From Propionibacterium cyclohexanicum (lineage in GTDB: Bacteria > Actinomycetota > Actinomycetes > Propionibacteriales > Propionibacteriaceae): DNA of 64,000 nt. Below the pieces are notes generated by a model, which was not told the origin of the DNA, made no database searches, and was given only the letters and a program-made list of their open reading frames with translations. The DNA is taken from positions 1-64,000 of the forward strand of contig NZ_FOGZ01000012.1 in the NCBI RefSeq assembly GCF_900111365.1, written 5' to 3'. Both the position numbers and the translations under genes were made by a program. Shown piece after piece: positions 16,551-26,104 of this stretch (its first letter is position 1; the number at the start of each line of letters is the position of its first letter).

Positions 16551-17240
16551 TCAGCCCACCATGAGGGCGAGGACCGGGGCGAGCAGCACATTCATGACGC
16601 CGCTGAGCACCATCGCCAGGCCCGCGATGGCGCCTTCGGTGGTGCCCACCTCCTGGGCCTTGGCGGTGCCCATGCCGTGAGCACCCATGCCGAGCATCAT
16701 GCCCTTCGACAACTCGGTGCGCAGCGGCAGATAGGTGAGCAAGGCCTCGCCTACGATGACGCCCAGGATGCCGGTGAGCACGACGAACACCGACGTGAGA
16801 TCGGAGTTCCCGCCGATATCGGTCGACATCGTCATCGCGAAGGGGGTGCTGATCGAGCGCGGCAGGAGACTCAGCCGCAGCGCCCCGCGGATACCGAGCA
16901 CCGTTGCGAGCAGGAAGCTCGAGCCGATCGCGACGCCGCTGCCCACCAGGACGCCGACGAGCAGCACCGCCCAATGGGTGCGGATGAGATGGCGCTGTCG
17001 CCAGATCGGAACGGCGAAGGCGACCGTCGTGGGGCCGAGCAGTGTCACGAGCCAGCTCGTGTCGTGGTGGAACGTGGTGTACTTCACATTGAAGACCAGC
17101 ACCAGGACGATGAGCACGGCCGGAGTGATGAGCAGCGGCATAGTCCACGCCGAGGTCCAGTGAGCGTGCACCTTCTTGCTGACCAGGTAGATGACAATCG
17201 TGAGAACTGACCAGATGATGGCGGACAGCACGGGGCTCAC
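16551..17240 (-). CDS. lrgB: LrgB/CidB-family membrane protein
   Basis: A 229-residue membrane protein of the LrgB family. Hydrophobic helices run throughout, with the conserved stretch SLLPRSISTPFAMTMSTDIGG (matching the family's S-x-x-x-K/R-S-x-T-x-P-x-A) and GMMLGMGAHGMGTAKA. The GTG at 17240 lies 5 bases after the lrgA stop and is preceded by GAGGGAA; an upstream open frame is a shadow. LrgAB/CidAB were first described as modulators of murein hydrolase export and autolysis; in Bacillus the pair also acts in pyruvate uptake. Expression is probably controlled by the divergent LysR gene. Confidence 0.9.
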   Translation of the reverse strand: MSPVLSAIIWSVLTIVIYLVSKKVHAHWTSAWTMPLLITPAVLIVLVLVFNVKYTTFHHDTSWLVTLLGPTTVAFAVPIWRQRHLIRTHWAVLLVGVLVGSGVAIGSSFLLATVLGIRGALRLSLLPRSISTPFAMTMSTDIGGNSDLTSVFVVLTGILGVIVGEALLTYLPLRTELSKGMMLGMGAHGMGTAKAQEVGTTEGAIAGLAMVLSGVMNVLLAPVLALMVG

Positions 17241-17245
17241 TTCCC

Positions 17246-17740
17246 TCACAGGTGGCGCAGCCCGCGGGCCCTCGAGTGCACGAGACCGGCAAAGGCAATT
17301 CGCGCGTGCGCAAGTGGGTGGGAAGCAGCGCGCGTTCCGGGATGGGACAGCAGCCGCGACATCAGTTCGATGGCCGCTGAAGTGACGACCATCACCGAGA
17401 TCGTGCTCGCGAGGATGACCACCAGCACCTTGAGCCCGAGCCAACCCAGAAGCTCGGGGTGAACGATGAGGGCCACCACCGTTGGCACGAAGAACAGCAG
17501 CATCTCGGAGATCAGCCAGCCCGAGGCTCGCTCGATATCGGGAAGCACGAGAACCCTCGTGGCGAGCAAGAGCAAGGCCAGCGCCAAACCGATCACCGCA
17601 CCGGGGACGGGCGCTCCCGTTGAGCTGGCAATCCGGCAGCCCAGGGCCCACAACAGCGAGAGGAGAACGAACTGGACGAGGGCGCTCTTCCTGAGCAGGG
17701 AGTGGGGGGTGAACTTCGGGTTGACGTGCGGATTCATCAC
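17246..17740 (-). CDS. lrgA: LrgA/CidA-family holin-like protein
   Basis: A 164-residue small membrane protein with four hydrophobic helices and family motifs: PVPGAVIGLALALLLLATRVL (usually P-G-P-V-x-G-x-x-L) and LLFFVPTVVALIVHPELLGW (L-x-F-V-P-x-x-V-G). The C-terminal 35 residues are a basic cytoplasmic tail longer than usual. It is co-transcribed with lrgB and divergent from a LysR-type gene, the standard cidABR arrangement. Confidence 0.88.
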   Translation of the reverse strand: MMNPHVNPKFTPHSLLRKSALVQFVLLSLLWALGCRIASSTGAPVPGAVIGLALALLLLATRVLVLPDIERASGWLISEMLLFFVPTVVALIVHPELLGWLGLKVLVVILASTISVMVVTSAAIELMSRLLSHPGTRAASHPLAHARIAFAGLVHSRARGLRHL

Positions 17741-17802
17741 TTGGTAGAGGATAGGCAGGGACCATCCCGGAATGAAATCACGTTGATAGGATCGATTCCA
17801 TC

Positions 17803-18789
17803 ATGGAATACAAGGCGTTGCGCCTGTTCGTCGAGATCGTGCGACACGGTGGCTTCACCGAGGCAGCGCAAGCCTGTGGGGTCAGCCAGTCGGCGGTGAG
17901 CAAGGCCGTGAAAGGCCTGGAATCCGAGTGCGGTTTCACCCTCCTGGAACGCGATGCCCATCACCGTCGCCGGCTGAGCCAGGCCGGCGAACTGGTCTAC
18001 CGGCGCGCTCTGCGGATGATGCTCGAGCGCCAGAGTCTCGAGGAGGAACTCGACGACCTGCGCGGCCTGCGACGCGGGACCCTTCGACTGGGTCTGCCGC
18101 GCGTCGGCGCCGGCCCGCTCTTCGCGCACAGCCTGGCCACCTTCCGCCAGCGCTACCCGGGCATCGATGTGGAACTGACCGAGCACGGCAGCCAGCGCCT
18201 CCTGGAGGGCGTTGCCTCGGGTGAGGTCGAAATCGCCGCGACGATTGCCCAGCACACCGAGGGCGTCACCAGCATGCTGGTGGACAGCCAGCCCCTGGTC
18301 GTCCTCATCCGGCGCGACCACCCGCTGGCGAGGCACGCGTCCCTGCATCTGCGCGATCTGGCTCACGAGTCCTTCCTGCTCCTGAGCCAGGATTTCGCCC
18401 TCAACCAGATCGTCGCCGATGCCCTCAGCCGCGCCCAGATCATCCCGCGCACCACTACCCGCAGCACGCAGGCCGACTTCCTCATCGATCTCGTCGAGGC
18501 GGGGATGGGAGTGACGCTGCTGCCCGAGCTCGTGCTCGACAATCATCCGCTGGCCGATGTCGTGGCTGTGCCGCTCGATGAGCATCTGGAGTGGGGCATC
18601 CATCTGGTATGGCGCGAAGGCGCCCATCTCTCCCCCGCCGCCAAGGCCTGGATCGCCATAGTGCGCGAGCGGGCTGCCGACGAGAGCTCACCGTGCGCGG
18701 GGACGATCCGCCCCGAACGGGCGGCAGATCATGGCGGCCGAGCGGTCGGCACCGAGCTCAGCGCTTCACCCGGCGAGATCCGTCCCTGA
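17803..18789 (+). CDS. LysR-family regulator, CidR-like
   Basis: A 328-residue LysR regulator. The winged helix-turn-helix is residues 1-60 (LRLFVEIVRHGGFTEAAQACGVSQSAVSKAVKGLESECGFTLLERD). The substrate-binding domain follows (RGTLRLGLPRVGAGPLFAHSLATFRQRYPGIDVELTEHG, then DFLIDLVEAGMGVTLLPELV). The last 40 or so residues are a low-complexity extension. It is divergent from lrgAB, 62 bases apart, and by analogy to CidR probably activates that pair in response to a small carboxylic acid such as acetate. GATAGGATCGATTCCATC just before the start codon is a near-palindrome that could be its site. Confidence 0.85.
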   Translation: MEYKALRLFVEIVRHGGFTEAAQACGVSQSAVSKAVKGLESECGFTLLERDAHHRRRLSQAGELVYRRALRMMLERQSLEEELDDLRGLRRGTLRLGLPRVGAGPLFAHSLATFRQRYPGIDVELTEHGSQRLLEGVASGEVEIAATIAQHTEGVTSMLVDSQPLVVLIRRDHPLARHASLHLRDLAHESFLLLSQDFALNQIVADALSRAQIIPRTTTRSTQADFLIDLVEAGMGVTLLPELVLDNHPLADVVAVPLDEHLEWGIHLVWREGAHLSPAAKAWIAIVRERAADESSPCAGTIRPERAADHGGRAVGTELSASPGEIRP

Positions 18790-18793
18790 TCGC

Positions 18794-19714
18794 TCAATCG
18801 CCGATCGTGTCGCGGGCACGCTTCACGATGAGCGGATCGGGCGCAGTGACGACCTGCTCGTCCTTGCCCTCATAGTCGAACTGGCTCAAGAAGTAGCGCA
18901 TGGCGTTGAGCCGCGCCCGCTTCTTGTCATTGCTGCGCACCGTGATCCACGGGGCGTGATCGGTGTCGGTGGCGGTGAACATCGCTTCCTTCGCCCGGGT
19001 GTACGCGTCCCAGCGCCCCAGGGACTCCAGATCCATCGCCGAGAGCTTCCAGCGGCGCACCGGGTCGATCTGGCGGATGGCGAAGCGGGTGCGCTGCTCG
19101 CGCTGGGTGACCGAGAACCAGAACTTCGTGAGATGGATGCCCGAGTCGACGAGCATCCTCTCGAACTCGGGCACCTGCTTCATGAAGACCCCGTACTCCT
19201 CATCGCTGCAAAAACCCATCACCCGCTCCACCCCGGCACGGTTGTACCAGGACCGGTCGAACAACACGATCTCCCCGCAGGTGGGCAGATGCTCCACATA
19301 GCGCTGGAAGTACCACTGGCCCTGCTCGACGCTCGTGGGCTTGGCCAGCGCCACCACCCGCGCGCCGCGAGGGTTGAGGTGTTCGGTGAACCGCTTGATC
19401 GTGCCTCCCTTACCCGCCGCGTCGCGGCCCTCGAAGATGACGACCACGCGCCGCCCGTTGTCCTCGCACCAGTACTGCAGCTTGAGCATCTCGATCTGCA
19501 GGAGGTATTTCTCGTGCTCGTAGACCTCGCGATCGAGCAACCTGGGGTAGGGGTAGTTCTCGCTCCAGGTCTCCACGGCCCGGCCGCCGGGATCGATGAG
19601 CTGAGGATCGGGGGAATCGCCGTCGACGACCGTGTAGCCCTGGGCAACGAGGCGATCGATGAATTCCCGTAGGTTCTCGTCCACCGCTGGCTGGACATCC
19701 TCGAGCTCTGACAC
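18794..19714 (-). CDS. ppk2: Polyphosphate kinase 2
   Basis: A 306-residue PPK2 of the single-domain class, which transfers phosphate between polyphosphate and nucleoside diphosphates (GDP/ADP). Walker A is EGRDAAGKGG (residues 95-104). The Walker B/lid region is VLFDRSWYNRAGVERVMGF, followed by KFWFSVTQREQRTRF and PVRRWKLSAMDLESLGRWDAYTRAKEAMF, all hallmarks of the family. The GTG start at 19714 follows GGAGGAGGG at good spacing. It converges on the LysR gene with 4 bases between stop codons. It fits an actinobacterium storing polyphosphate. Confidence 0.95.
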   Translation of the reverse strand: MSELEDVQPAVDENLREFIDRLVAQGYTVVDGDSPDPQLIDPGGRAVETWSENYPYPRLLDREVYEHEKYLLQIEMLKLQYWCEDNGRRVVVIFEGRDAAGKGGTIKRFTEHLNPRGARVVALAKPTSVEQGQWYFQRYVEHLPTCGEIVLFDRSWYNRAGVERVMGFCSDEEYGVFMKQVPEFERMLVDSGIHLTKFWFSVTQREQRTRFAIRQIDPVRRWKLSAMDLESLGRWDAYTRAKEAMFTATDTDHAPWITVRSNDKKRARLNAMRYFLSQFDYEGKDEQVVTAPDPLIVKRARDTIGD

Positions 19715-19950
19715 CGGTGCCCTCCTCCGTCGTTGCGTGGGAGACTACTGCCAGGCACTGTCGAGAGGGTGTCGGCAGGGCAAACGGGCAGTGAATCTGC
19801 CGGCCGGTGAGGCATCCTCTGGGCAGGCGAGGAGCTCTAGCATCACAGTGGTACGGCCGGCCAGCTGCCCGGCCCGGGTTCGGTGTCCTCGCCCCACGCG
19901 GTCCCCCCATGCCCATACCCGGCGCGCGGCGCCTCGGAATCGGAGTTCAC

Positions 19951-20730
19951 ATGTCACGTCCACTAGCCCTCATCACCGGTGCCAGTTCCGGCTTCGGGGA
20001 ACGCTTCGCGCACCGCTTCACCGAGGAAGGCTATGACGTGATCCTGGTCGCCCGGCGGGCAGAGCGACTGGAGAGATTGGCCGAAAAGCTGGGTACGCGC
20101 GGAGCGAACGCGCTCGTCCTGCCCGCAGACCTCTCGCAGCCCGGGGCAGCCCAGCAGCTGGTCGACGAACTCGCCCGGCGCGAACTGCGCATCTCGGCCC
20201 TCGTGAACAATGCGGGCCTGGGCAGCGTGGCTGCCTTCGGGCAGACCGATCCACAGCGGATCGAGCAGCAGATCGCGGTGAATGTCACGGCCCTGACGAT
20301 GCTCACGAGACTGCTGTGGCCTCAGCTGGCCGGCAGCGAGGACGCCATCATTGTCAACGTCTCGAGCACGGCGTCCTTTCAGCCGCTCCCGGGCTTCGCG
20401 GTGTACGCGGCAACGAAGGCCTATGTACGCGCGTTGACCGAGGCGCTGTGGCGAGAAGCCAAGGGCAGCGGCATTCGGGTGCTCACTGTCGCACCTGGCC
20501 CCGCGAACACCGAGTTCTTCGAGCTCGCCGGCTCCTACTCCGCGGCGCTGGGACAGCGGGTCACCGCGCAGCAGGTCGTCGACCTGACCTTCGCCGAGCT
20601 GGCTCATGGTGCCCCGCGCCCCACGGCAGTGGTCGGAGCGTTCAACCGCATCCAGAGCGCACTCGTGAGATTCCTGCCCACCCGTCTCGTGATGGCCGTC
20701 GTCGAACGCCAGATCTCCCGGCCGCGCTGA
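19951..20730 (+). CDS. Short-chain dehydrogenase/reductase (classical SDR)
   Basis: A 259-residue NAD(P)-dependent oxidoreductase. The Rossmann motif is ITGASSGFGERFA at the N-terminus, NNAGLG near residue 84, the catalytic Ser in VNVSSTASF and the Y-x-x-x-K pair in YAATKAY. The C-terminus has P-G-P-A-N-T-E-F-F. Arg residues after beta-2 (ARRAERL) suggest NADP preference. ATG 19951 with a GGAG upstream is the start; the longer frame from 19807 lacks a ribosome site. The closest general type is the DltE/YqjQ-like group; the substrate is not readable. Confidence 0.88.
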   Translation: MSRPLALITGASSGFGERFAHRFTEEGYDVILVARRAERLERLAEKLGTRGANALVLPADLSQPGAAQQLVDELARRELRISALVNNAGLGSVAAFGQTDPQRIEQQIAVNVTALTMLTRLLWPQLAGSEDAIIVNVSSTASFQPLPGFAVYAATKAYVRALTEALWREAKGSGIRVLTVAPGPANTEFFELAGSYSAALGQRVTAQQVVDLTFAELAHGAPRPTAVVGAFNRIQSALVRFLPTRLVMAVVERQISRPR

Positions 20731-20838
20731 GCCATGATCGCGGGATGTCTCACCTGATCAGAACATGTCCACGCACTGAACAGGATCTACTGGACGGACA
20801 TTCGTCATGGTCCGCGGATGTCGATTAGCGTGTGAATC

Positions 20839-23385
20839 ATGAGCGCTGATGTCGTCCTGCCTGTACCAGCCGATGAGAGCCCCGACACCGAAATCGATCA
20901 CATCGGGCCCAGCTCTCCACCCACGCACGCACTGGCGAAGGCTCCGGTGGCCACACCGCAGCACTCCGTCGACGCCTTCGTGAAAGTCTTCCTCCAGGAG
21001 CTGAACACCGGTCAGGGAGTCACGCTGTCGCGTTCGACCGTCAACGACCAGTACCTCGCCCTGGCCCGCACGGTCCGCCAGTATCTCATGACCCGCTGGC
21101 TCGAGACCTCACGGCACTACGCCGAGAGCGGCTCGAAGGCCATCGGATATTTGTCCGCCGAGTACCTGCTGGGACGCCAGCTCGGCAATGCGCTGCTCGC
21201 CACCGACCTGGGCGAGGTCGCCGAGGAGGCCATGAGGGGGTGCGGGCTCGATCTGGCCAGGCTGCGGGCCCAGGAAGTCGAACCCGGACTGGGCAATGGC
21301 GGCCTGGGCCGGCTGGCCGCCTGTTTCGTCGACTCGCTGGCGACAATGGGCATTCCCTGCATCGGCTACGGGATCCGCTACGAATACGGCATCTTCAAGC
21401 AGAGCTTCGTCGACGGCCGCCAGGTGGAGCAGCCGGACCCCTGGCTCGCGCTGGGCAATCCCTGGGAGTTCCCGCACCCCGAGGCCTCCGTGCAGGTGAA
21501 CTTCGGTGGACATACCGAAACCTATGACGACGGCGGTGTGCAGCGCACCCGCTGGGTCCCCGACTGGAATGTCGTGGGCGTTCCCTACAACTACATGGTC
21601 CCGGGATATCACAACGGCAAGGTGAACACCTTGCGGTTGTGGAGCGCCAAGGCCACCAACGCCTTCGACCTGGCCTTGTTCAACTCGGGTGACTATCCCG
21701 AGGCGGTGCGCGCCCAGACCTTCGCCGAGAACATCACCAAGGTGCTCTACCCGGAGGACTCCACGCCACAGGGCCGCGAGCTGCGCCTGCAGCAGCAGTA
21801 CTTCTTCGTCGCCTGCTCGATCCGCGATTTCATCGAACGCGTGCTGGGCCCGGATTTCGATCTTCACCAGCTGCCCGAGCGCATCATTTTCCAGCTCAAC
21901 GACACCCATCCGGTCATTGCAGTGCCCGAATTGATGCGCATCCTGGTCGACGAGCGCCATTTCGAGTGGGACGAGGCCTGGCAGATCACCAAGCAGTGCT
22001 TCGCCTATACCTGCCACACCCTGCTTCCCGAGGCTCTCGAGGTGTGGCCCACCGAGCTCCTGGGACGCCTGCTCCCGCGTCATCTGGAGATCATCCGGCG
22101 CATCAATGCGGACTTCCTCGACGAGGTGCGGGCAAGTTTCCCGGGCGACGAGCAGCGCGTGCGCAATATGTCCATCATCAGCGATGACCCGAACAGCTCG
22201 GTCCGGATGGCCTTCCTGGCCACCGTGGCGGGCACGAAGGTGAACGGTGTCGCCGAGTTGCACTCCCAGCTCCTGGCGGACAAGGTGCTGCACGATTTCG
22301 ACGAGCTGTGGCCCGAGAAGTTCACCAATGTCACCAACGGGATCACCCCGCGCAGGTTCATCTGCCTGGCCAACCCGTGGCTGTCCGAGCTGATCAGCGA
22401 CACCCTGGGCGTGGGCTGGGTGACCGACCTGGAGCGCCTGGCCGAGCTCGAGCCCTACGCCCAGGATCCCGACTTCCGCCGGGCATTCCGCGAGGTGAAG
22501 CAGAAGGCGAAGGTTCACGCCTCCGACATTCTTCGGGCTCGCGACGGCATCGAGTTGCCCCCGGGGCATCTGGTGGACATCATGATCAAGCGCCTGCACG
22601 AGTACAAGCGGCAGACGCTCAAGCTGCTGCACGTCGTGAGCCTGTACGAACAGGTACTCTCCGGTGAGATCACCGCCTCGCAGCTGCAGCCTCGCACGGT
22701 CATCTTCGGCGCCAAGGCAGCCCCCGGATATTGGATGGCCAAGGAGATCATCCACCTCATCAATGCGGTGGGATCGGTGATCAACACCGATCCGCGGCTC
22801 GAGGGCAGGCTCAAGATCGCCTTCCCAGCCAACTACAATGTGACGCTCGCGGAGAGGCTGATCCCAGCGGCGGACCTCTCCGAGCAGATCTCATTGGCCG
22901 GGCTCGAGGCCTCGGGCACCGGGAACATGAAACTGGCGCTCAACGGGGCCCTCACCATCGGCACCGATGATGGCGCGAATGTCGAGATCCGGCGCCTGGT
23001 GGGCGACGAGAACTTCTTCCTGTTCGGCCTGAGCGAGCCGGAAGTGGCGGCGCTGCGCGATTCGGGGTACCGGCCGCGTCAGTACTACGAGTCGAATCCG
23101 CAGCTGCGCGCGGCCCTCGACCTCATCAGCTCTGGGATCTTCTCGAACGGCAACCGCGAGGCCTTCGCGCCCATCGTGTCGAGCCTGCTCAACGAGGACC
23201 GATTCATGGTGCTCGCCGACTTCCAGTCCTATATGGAGGCCCAGCTGAGGGTCCGGGAGGCGTTCGCCGACGAGGAGGAATGGACCAAGAAGGCGATTCT
23301 CAACGTGGCTCGCTGCGGATTCTTCTCTTCAGATCGTGCGATGGGCGACTACCTCCGCGAGATCTGGCACGCCAGCGCCATCTGA
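20839..23385 (+). CDS. glgP: Glycogen/alpha-glucan phosphorylase
   Basis: An 848-residue phosphorylase that releases glucose-1-phosphate from alpha-1,4-glucans. Family landmarks are IGYLSAEYLLGRQLGNAL, EPGLGNGGLGRLAACFVDS, GIRYEYGIFKQ, QLNDTHPVIAVPELMRIL, FTNVTNGITPRRF and the PLP site EASGTGNMKLALNGALTIGT with the lysine at residue 698. The length is standard. No clear Shine-Dalgarno precedes ATG 20839, so translation may be leaderless. The gene stands alone between an SDR and a convergent HAD phosphatase; no other glycogen genes are in view. Confidence 0.96.
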   Translation: MSADVVLPVPADESPDTEIDHIGPSSPPTHALAKAPVATPQHSVDAFVKVFLQELNTGQGVTLSRSTVNDQYLALARTVRQYLMTRWLETSRHYAESGSKAIGYLSAEYLLGRQLGNALLATDLGEVAEEAMRGCGLDLARLRAQEVEPGLGNGGLGRLAACFVDSLATMGIPCIGYGIRYEYGIFKQSFVDGRQVEQPDPWLALGNPWEFPHPEASVQVNFGGHTETYDDGGVQRTRWVPDWNVVGVPYNYMVPGYHNGKVNTLRLWSAKATNAFDLALFNSGDYPEAVRAQTFAENITKVLYPEDSTPQGRELRLQQQYFFVACSIRDFIERVLGPDFDLHQLPERIIFQLNDTHPVIAVPELMRILVDERHFEWDEAWQITKQCFAYTCHTLLPEALEVWPTELLGRLLPRHLEIIRRINADFLDEVRASFPGDEQRVRNMSIISDDPNSSVRMAFLATVAGTKVNGVAELHSQLLADKVLHDFDELWPEKFTNVTNGITPRRFICLANPWLSELISDTLGVGWVTDLERLAELEPYAQDPDFRRAFREVKQKAKVHASDILRARDGIELPPGHLVDIMIKRLHEYKRQTLKLLHVVSLYEQVLSGEITASQLQPRTVIFGAKAAPGYWMAKEIIHLINAVGSVINTDPRLEGRLKIAFPANYNVTLAERLIPAADLSEQISLAGLEASGTGNMKLALNGALTIGTDDGANVEIRRLVGDENFFLFGLSEPEVAALRDSGYRPRQYYESNPQLRAALDLISSGIFSNGNREAFAPIVSSLLNEDRFMVLADFQSYMEAQLRVREAFADEEEWTKKAILNVARCGFFSSDRAMGDYLREIWHASAI

Positions 23386-23439
23386 CGAACAGCGCTGCGC
23401 GCTCGCAGCACGATGGCCAACGGCACGAGCAGCGACGGT

Positions 23440-23467
23440 GGGGCCACCCCTGGACGGCGGTGGCCCC
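23440..23467. terminator. Bidirectional hairpin between glgP and the HAD gene
   Basis: A 9-bp stem GGGGCCACC (23440-23448) and its complement (23459-23467) around a 10-base loop lie in the 86-base gap between two convergent genes and could serve both. Confidence 0.6.
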
Positions 23468-23471
23468 GCGT

Positions 23472-24248
23472 TCACTGGTCGAGAAGGTCTCGTACTGAAT
23501 CGAGGATCTCGTTGGGTCGGAAGGGGTATTTCGCGATCTCGGCGTCGTCGGAGATCCCGGTGCGCACCAGCACGGTATGGACTCCGGCCTCGATACCCGC
23601 GATGACGTCCGTGTTCATCCGGTCGCCGATCATCCCGGTGGTCTCCGAGTGCGCACCCACCTTCGACATCGCCAGCCGGAACATCATGGGATTCGGCTTG
23701 CCGACCCAATAGGGCTCGAAGCCGGTCGCCTTGGAGATGAGCGCACCGATAGCTCCCGTGGACGGCACCGGCCCCTCGGCACTGGGCCCGGTCGCATCCG
23801 GATTCGTGGCGATGAGGCGGGCACCCCCGAGCACGAGACGGATCGCCTTCGTGATGGCCTCGAAGGAGTAGTACCGCGTCTCGCCGAGCACGACATAGTC
23901 CGGATCGATGTCGGTGAGGATATAACCCGCCTCGTGCAGGGCCGTGGTGAGACCGGACTCACCGATGACATAGGCCCGGCCACCGGGACGCTGGGTCTGC
24001 AAGAAGCGAGCCGTCGCCAGCGCAGACGTCCAGATGAGGTCCTCGGGCACCTGAATACCCGCCTGATGGAGCCGAGCGGACAGGTCGCGGGGAGTGAACA
24101 TCGAGTTGTTCGTGAGCACGAGGAAACGCTGTCCTCGCGACTTCCATTGCTCGATGAGTTCGCCTGCGCCCGGGAGGGCCTGGGATTCCCACACCAGGAC
24201 GCCGTCCATATCGGTGAGCCAGCATTCAATCTCGGATCGGTCTACCAC
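23472..24248 (-). CDS. HAD-IIA phosphatase, NagD-like
   Basis: A 258-residue haloacid-dehalogenase phosphatase of subclass IIA. The nucleophile motif is LTDMDGVL (Asp13 and Asp15). Motif II is LVLTNNSMFTPRDL, and motifs III/IV are VGKPNPMMFRLAM and MIGDRMNTDVIAGIEAGVHTVLVRTG. A C2a-type cap sits between motifs II and III (YVVLGETRYYSFEAITKAIRLVLGGARLIATNPD). GTG 24248 is chosen because upstream codons lack conservation-type sequence; the frame is open to 24308. Family members act on nucleoside monophosphates, 4-nitrophenylphosphate or phosphoglycolate; the true substrate is unknown. Confidence 0.88.
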   Translation of the reverse strand: MVDRSEIECWLTDMDGVLVWESQALPGAGELIEQWKSRGQRFLVLTNNSMFTPRDLSARLHQAGIQVPEDLIWTSALATARFLQTQRPGGRAYVIGESGLTTALHEAGYILTDIDPDYVVLGETRYYSFEAITKAIRLVLGGARLIATNPDATGPSAEGPVPSTGAIGALISKATGFEPYWVGKPNPMMFRLAMSKVGAHSETTGMIGDRMNTDVIAGIEAGVHTVLVRTGISDDAEIAKYPFRPNEILDSVRDLLDQ

Positions 24249-24357
24249 ACACCAAGTATCCCGCACGCACGCCCGCCTCAGGGCAATCCCTTCCCGCCGC
24301 GTGGTCACCGGCTCTCACCAGCAGGCCCGCTCCTCAGCTGTCTGGGACCTCAGGGCC

Positions 24358-25794
24358 TCATTGCCTGCGGTGGCGCACCGTGAGGATGGTCACCGCGACG
24401 ACGGCGATGCCGCATCCGACAAGCGTCAGCCAGGCTCCCTGGTCGGTGCCCAGGGCATGGGCAGTATTGGTTGCCAACATGCCGGCCACCGCGACGCCCA
24501 GCACCGAGCCGACCTGTCTGCTCGCCGACGCGATGGCAGCCGCCACACCTGCCTGGGACGCTGGCAGACCCGAGACAGCGGTATTGGTGATCGGCGCGTT
24601 CACCGAGCCGGAGCCGAGCCCCATGAGGGCTCCGGCCGCCAGAATCCACCAGTCGCCCGTGCCCACCCCCAACCGGGTGAGCATGAGCGAGGCCAAGGTC
24701 AGGCTGATCCCGCCGATGAGCAGCGAGGGGCGGGGGCCGAGGGCGCCGACCAGCCGCCCCGACAGGGGGGCGGCAAAGAGCATGACGAGGGCATTGGGCA
24801 GCAGGAAGAGCCCAGCCTGCACGGCGCTGTAGTGCCGGGTGTCCTGGAGATACAAGGTGAGCAGGAACATATAGGCGCCCAGAGCGTAGAAGGCCAGTAC
24901 AGCGATTGCTGTCGCGGCGGCGAAATCGGGACTGCGAAAGACCCGCATCTCGATGAGTGGCTCGTCACGGCGCAGCTCCCAGCGCACCAGTGCCACACCG
25001 CAGATCAGCGCGATGGCGAACGCGCCGAGGATGACCATCGAAGCGCCGCCCAGCCGCGGCGCCTCGATGACCCCGAAGGTCAGGGCGACGAGGGTGAGGA
25101 AGACAAGCATCTGGCCCACCGGGTCGGCGCGGCGAGCGTGGCGCGCACGCGAGTCGGGCACGAATGCGATGGTGAGAACAATGGCGAGCAGGGCGATCGG
25201 CACATTGATGTAGAAGACGGCCCGCCAGGTGACGAACTGCACCAGGAAGCCGCCCAGCACCGGGCCGACACCCATTGAGATGCCGATCACCCCGCCCCAC
25301 ACACCGATCGCCTGGGCCCGGCGCCTGGGATCCTCGAAGGTCTCGCGGATGATGGACAGCGCCACCGGGTTGAGCATCGAGCCGCCCACCCCTTGCAGCG
25401 CCCGGCACAGCACGAGAATGCCGGTATTGGGCGCCAGACCGCACGACAAGGAGGCCAGGGCGAACAGCGCCAGCCCATAGCGGAAGACCCTCGCTCGTCC
25501 CAGGCGGTCCCCCAGAGAGCCGGAGAAGATCAGCAGCGAGGCGAGCACGAGCAGATAGGCGTCCACGACCCACTGCAGCTCGCTGACACCGGCACCCAGC
25601 TCGCGCTGGATCGACGGGAGGGCCACATTGACGATCGTGTTGTCCATGCCCACGATGAACAGGGACATGCAACAGATGGCGAGCACCAGCCAGGGACGCA
25701 GCACCCCGATGCGGGGACGACCGGCAGGCGACTCGCCACTGGGACGTGAGCCGGGCCCGGCGCCACCGCTCACGACCGGCCTTCCGCTCGACAT
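24358..25794 (-). CDS. MFS transporter, DHA2 (14-helix) drug efflux type
   Basis: A 478-residue inner-membrane antiporter. It shows MDNTIVNVALPSIQ in helix 1 (the D-x-T-I-V-N-V-A-L-P signature of the EmrB/QacA family), GSLGDRLGRARVF in loop 2-3, and G-V-G-P-V-L-G-G-F in helix 5. A 30-residue Gly/Pro/Ser-rich lead precedes the first helix. It is a separate family member from the pump at 878-2950, lacks its large loop, and has no regulator beside it. Substrate unknown. Confidence 0.88.
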   Translation of the reverse strand: MSSGRPVVSGGAGPGSRPSGESPAGRPRIGVLRPWLVLAICCMSLFIVGMDNTIVNVALPSIQRELGAGVSELQWVVDAYLLVLASLLIFSGSLGDRLGRARVFRYGLALFALASLSCGLAPNTGILVLCRALQGVGGSMLNPVALSIIRETFEDPRRRAQAIGVWGGVIGISMGVGPVLGGFLVQFVTWRAVFYINVPIALLAIVLTIAFVPDSRARHARRADPVGQMLVFLTLVALTFGVIEAPRLGGASMVILGAFAIALICGVALVRWELRRDEPLIEMRVFRSPDFAAATAIAVLAFYALGAYMFLLTLYLQDTRHYSAVQAGLFLLPNALVMLFAAPLSGRLVGALGPRPSLLIGGISLTLASLMLTRLGVGTGDWWILAAGALMGLGSGSVNAPITNTAVSGLPASQAGVAAAIASASRQVGSVLGVAVAGMLATNTAHALGTDQGAWLTLVGCGIAVVAVTILTVRHRRQ

Positions 25795-26104
25795 CGACCG
25801 CTGAGCTCAAGAGCTGTCATCCCACGACCTTCCGCACCTACCTGTACCGCAGCTGTCTCCACGCACCGGCAACGCACCGAGAGTAGTCCGTGCCCTGCGT
25901 GCCCTCCGTCACGGCACACCCGCTGTCGTCTCGCATGCTGTCGTCTCGCATGCTGTCGTCTCTCGCAGGGGGGCTTCTTGCTTCGGCCGGTGTTACGCTG
26001 ACGCCGCCTCGTGTGCGAGCGACGAGGGCGCTCGCACCGCGGGTGATGGCACGGCGTATGGGGCACTGCATGTGCGGATCAGCCACAGTGAATCGGGAGC
26101 TGAG
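25795..26104. other. Divergent intergenic region with short tandem repeat
   Basis: A 310-base non-coding gap between the MFS gene (leftward) and the SLC13-type carrier (rightward). It holds two exact 15-bp copies of CTGTCGTCTCGCATG (25923-25937 and 25938-25952) and a partial third. I see no clear promoter hexamers. GGGAG at 26095-26099 is the ribosome site of the carrier gene. Confidence 0.6.

Noticed and set aside
25923-25967. 15-bp repeats that could be read as a peptide repeat (MRDDS on the minus strand)
   Set aside because: The reading frame has no start signal and overlaps the divergent promoter gap; treated as a non-coding tandem repeat.
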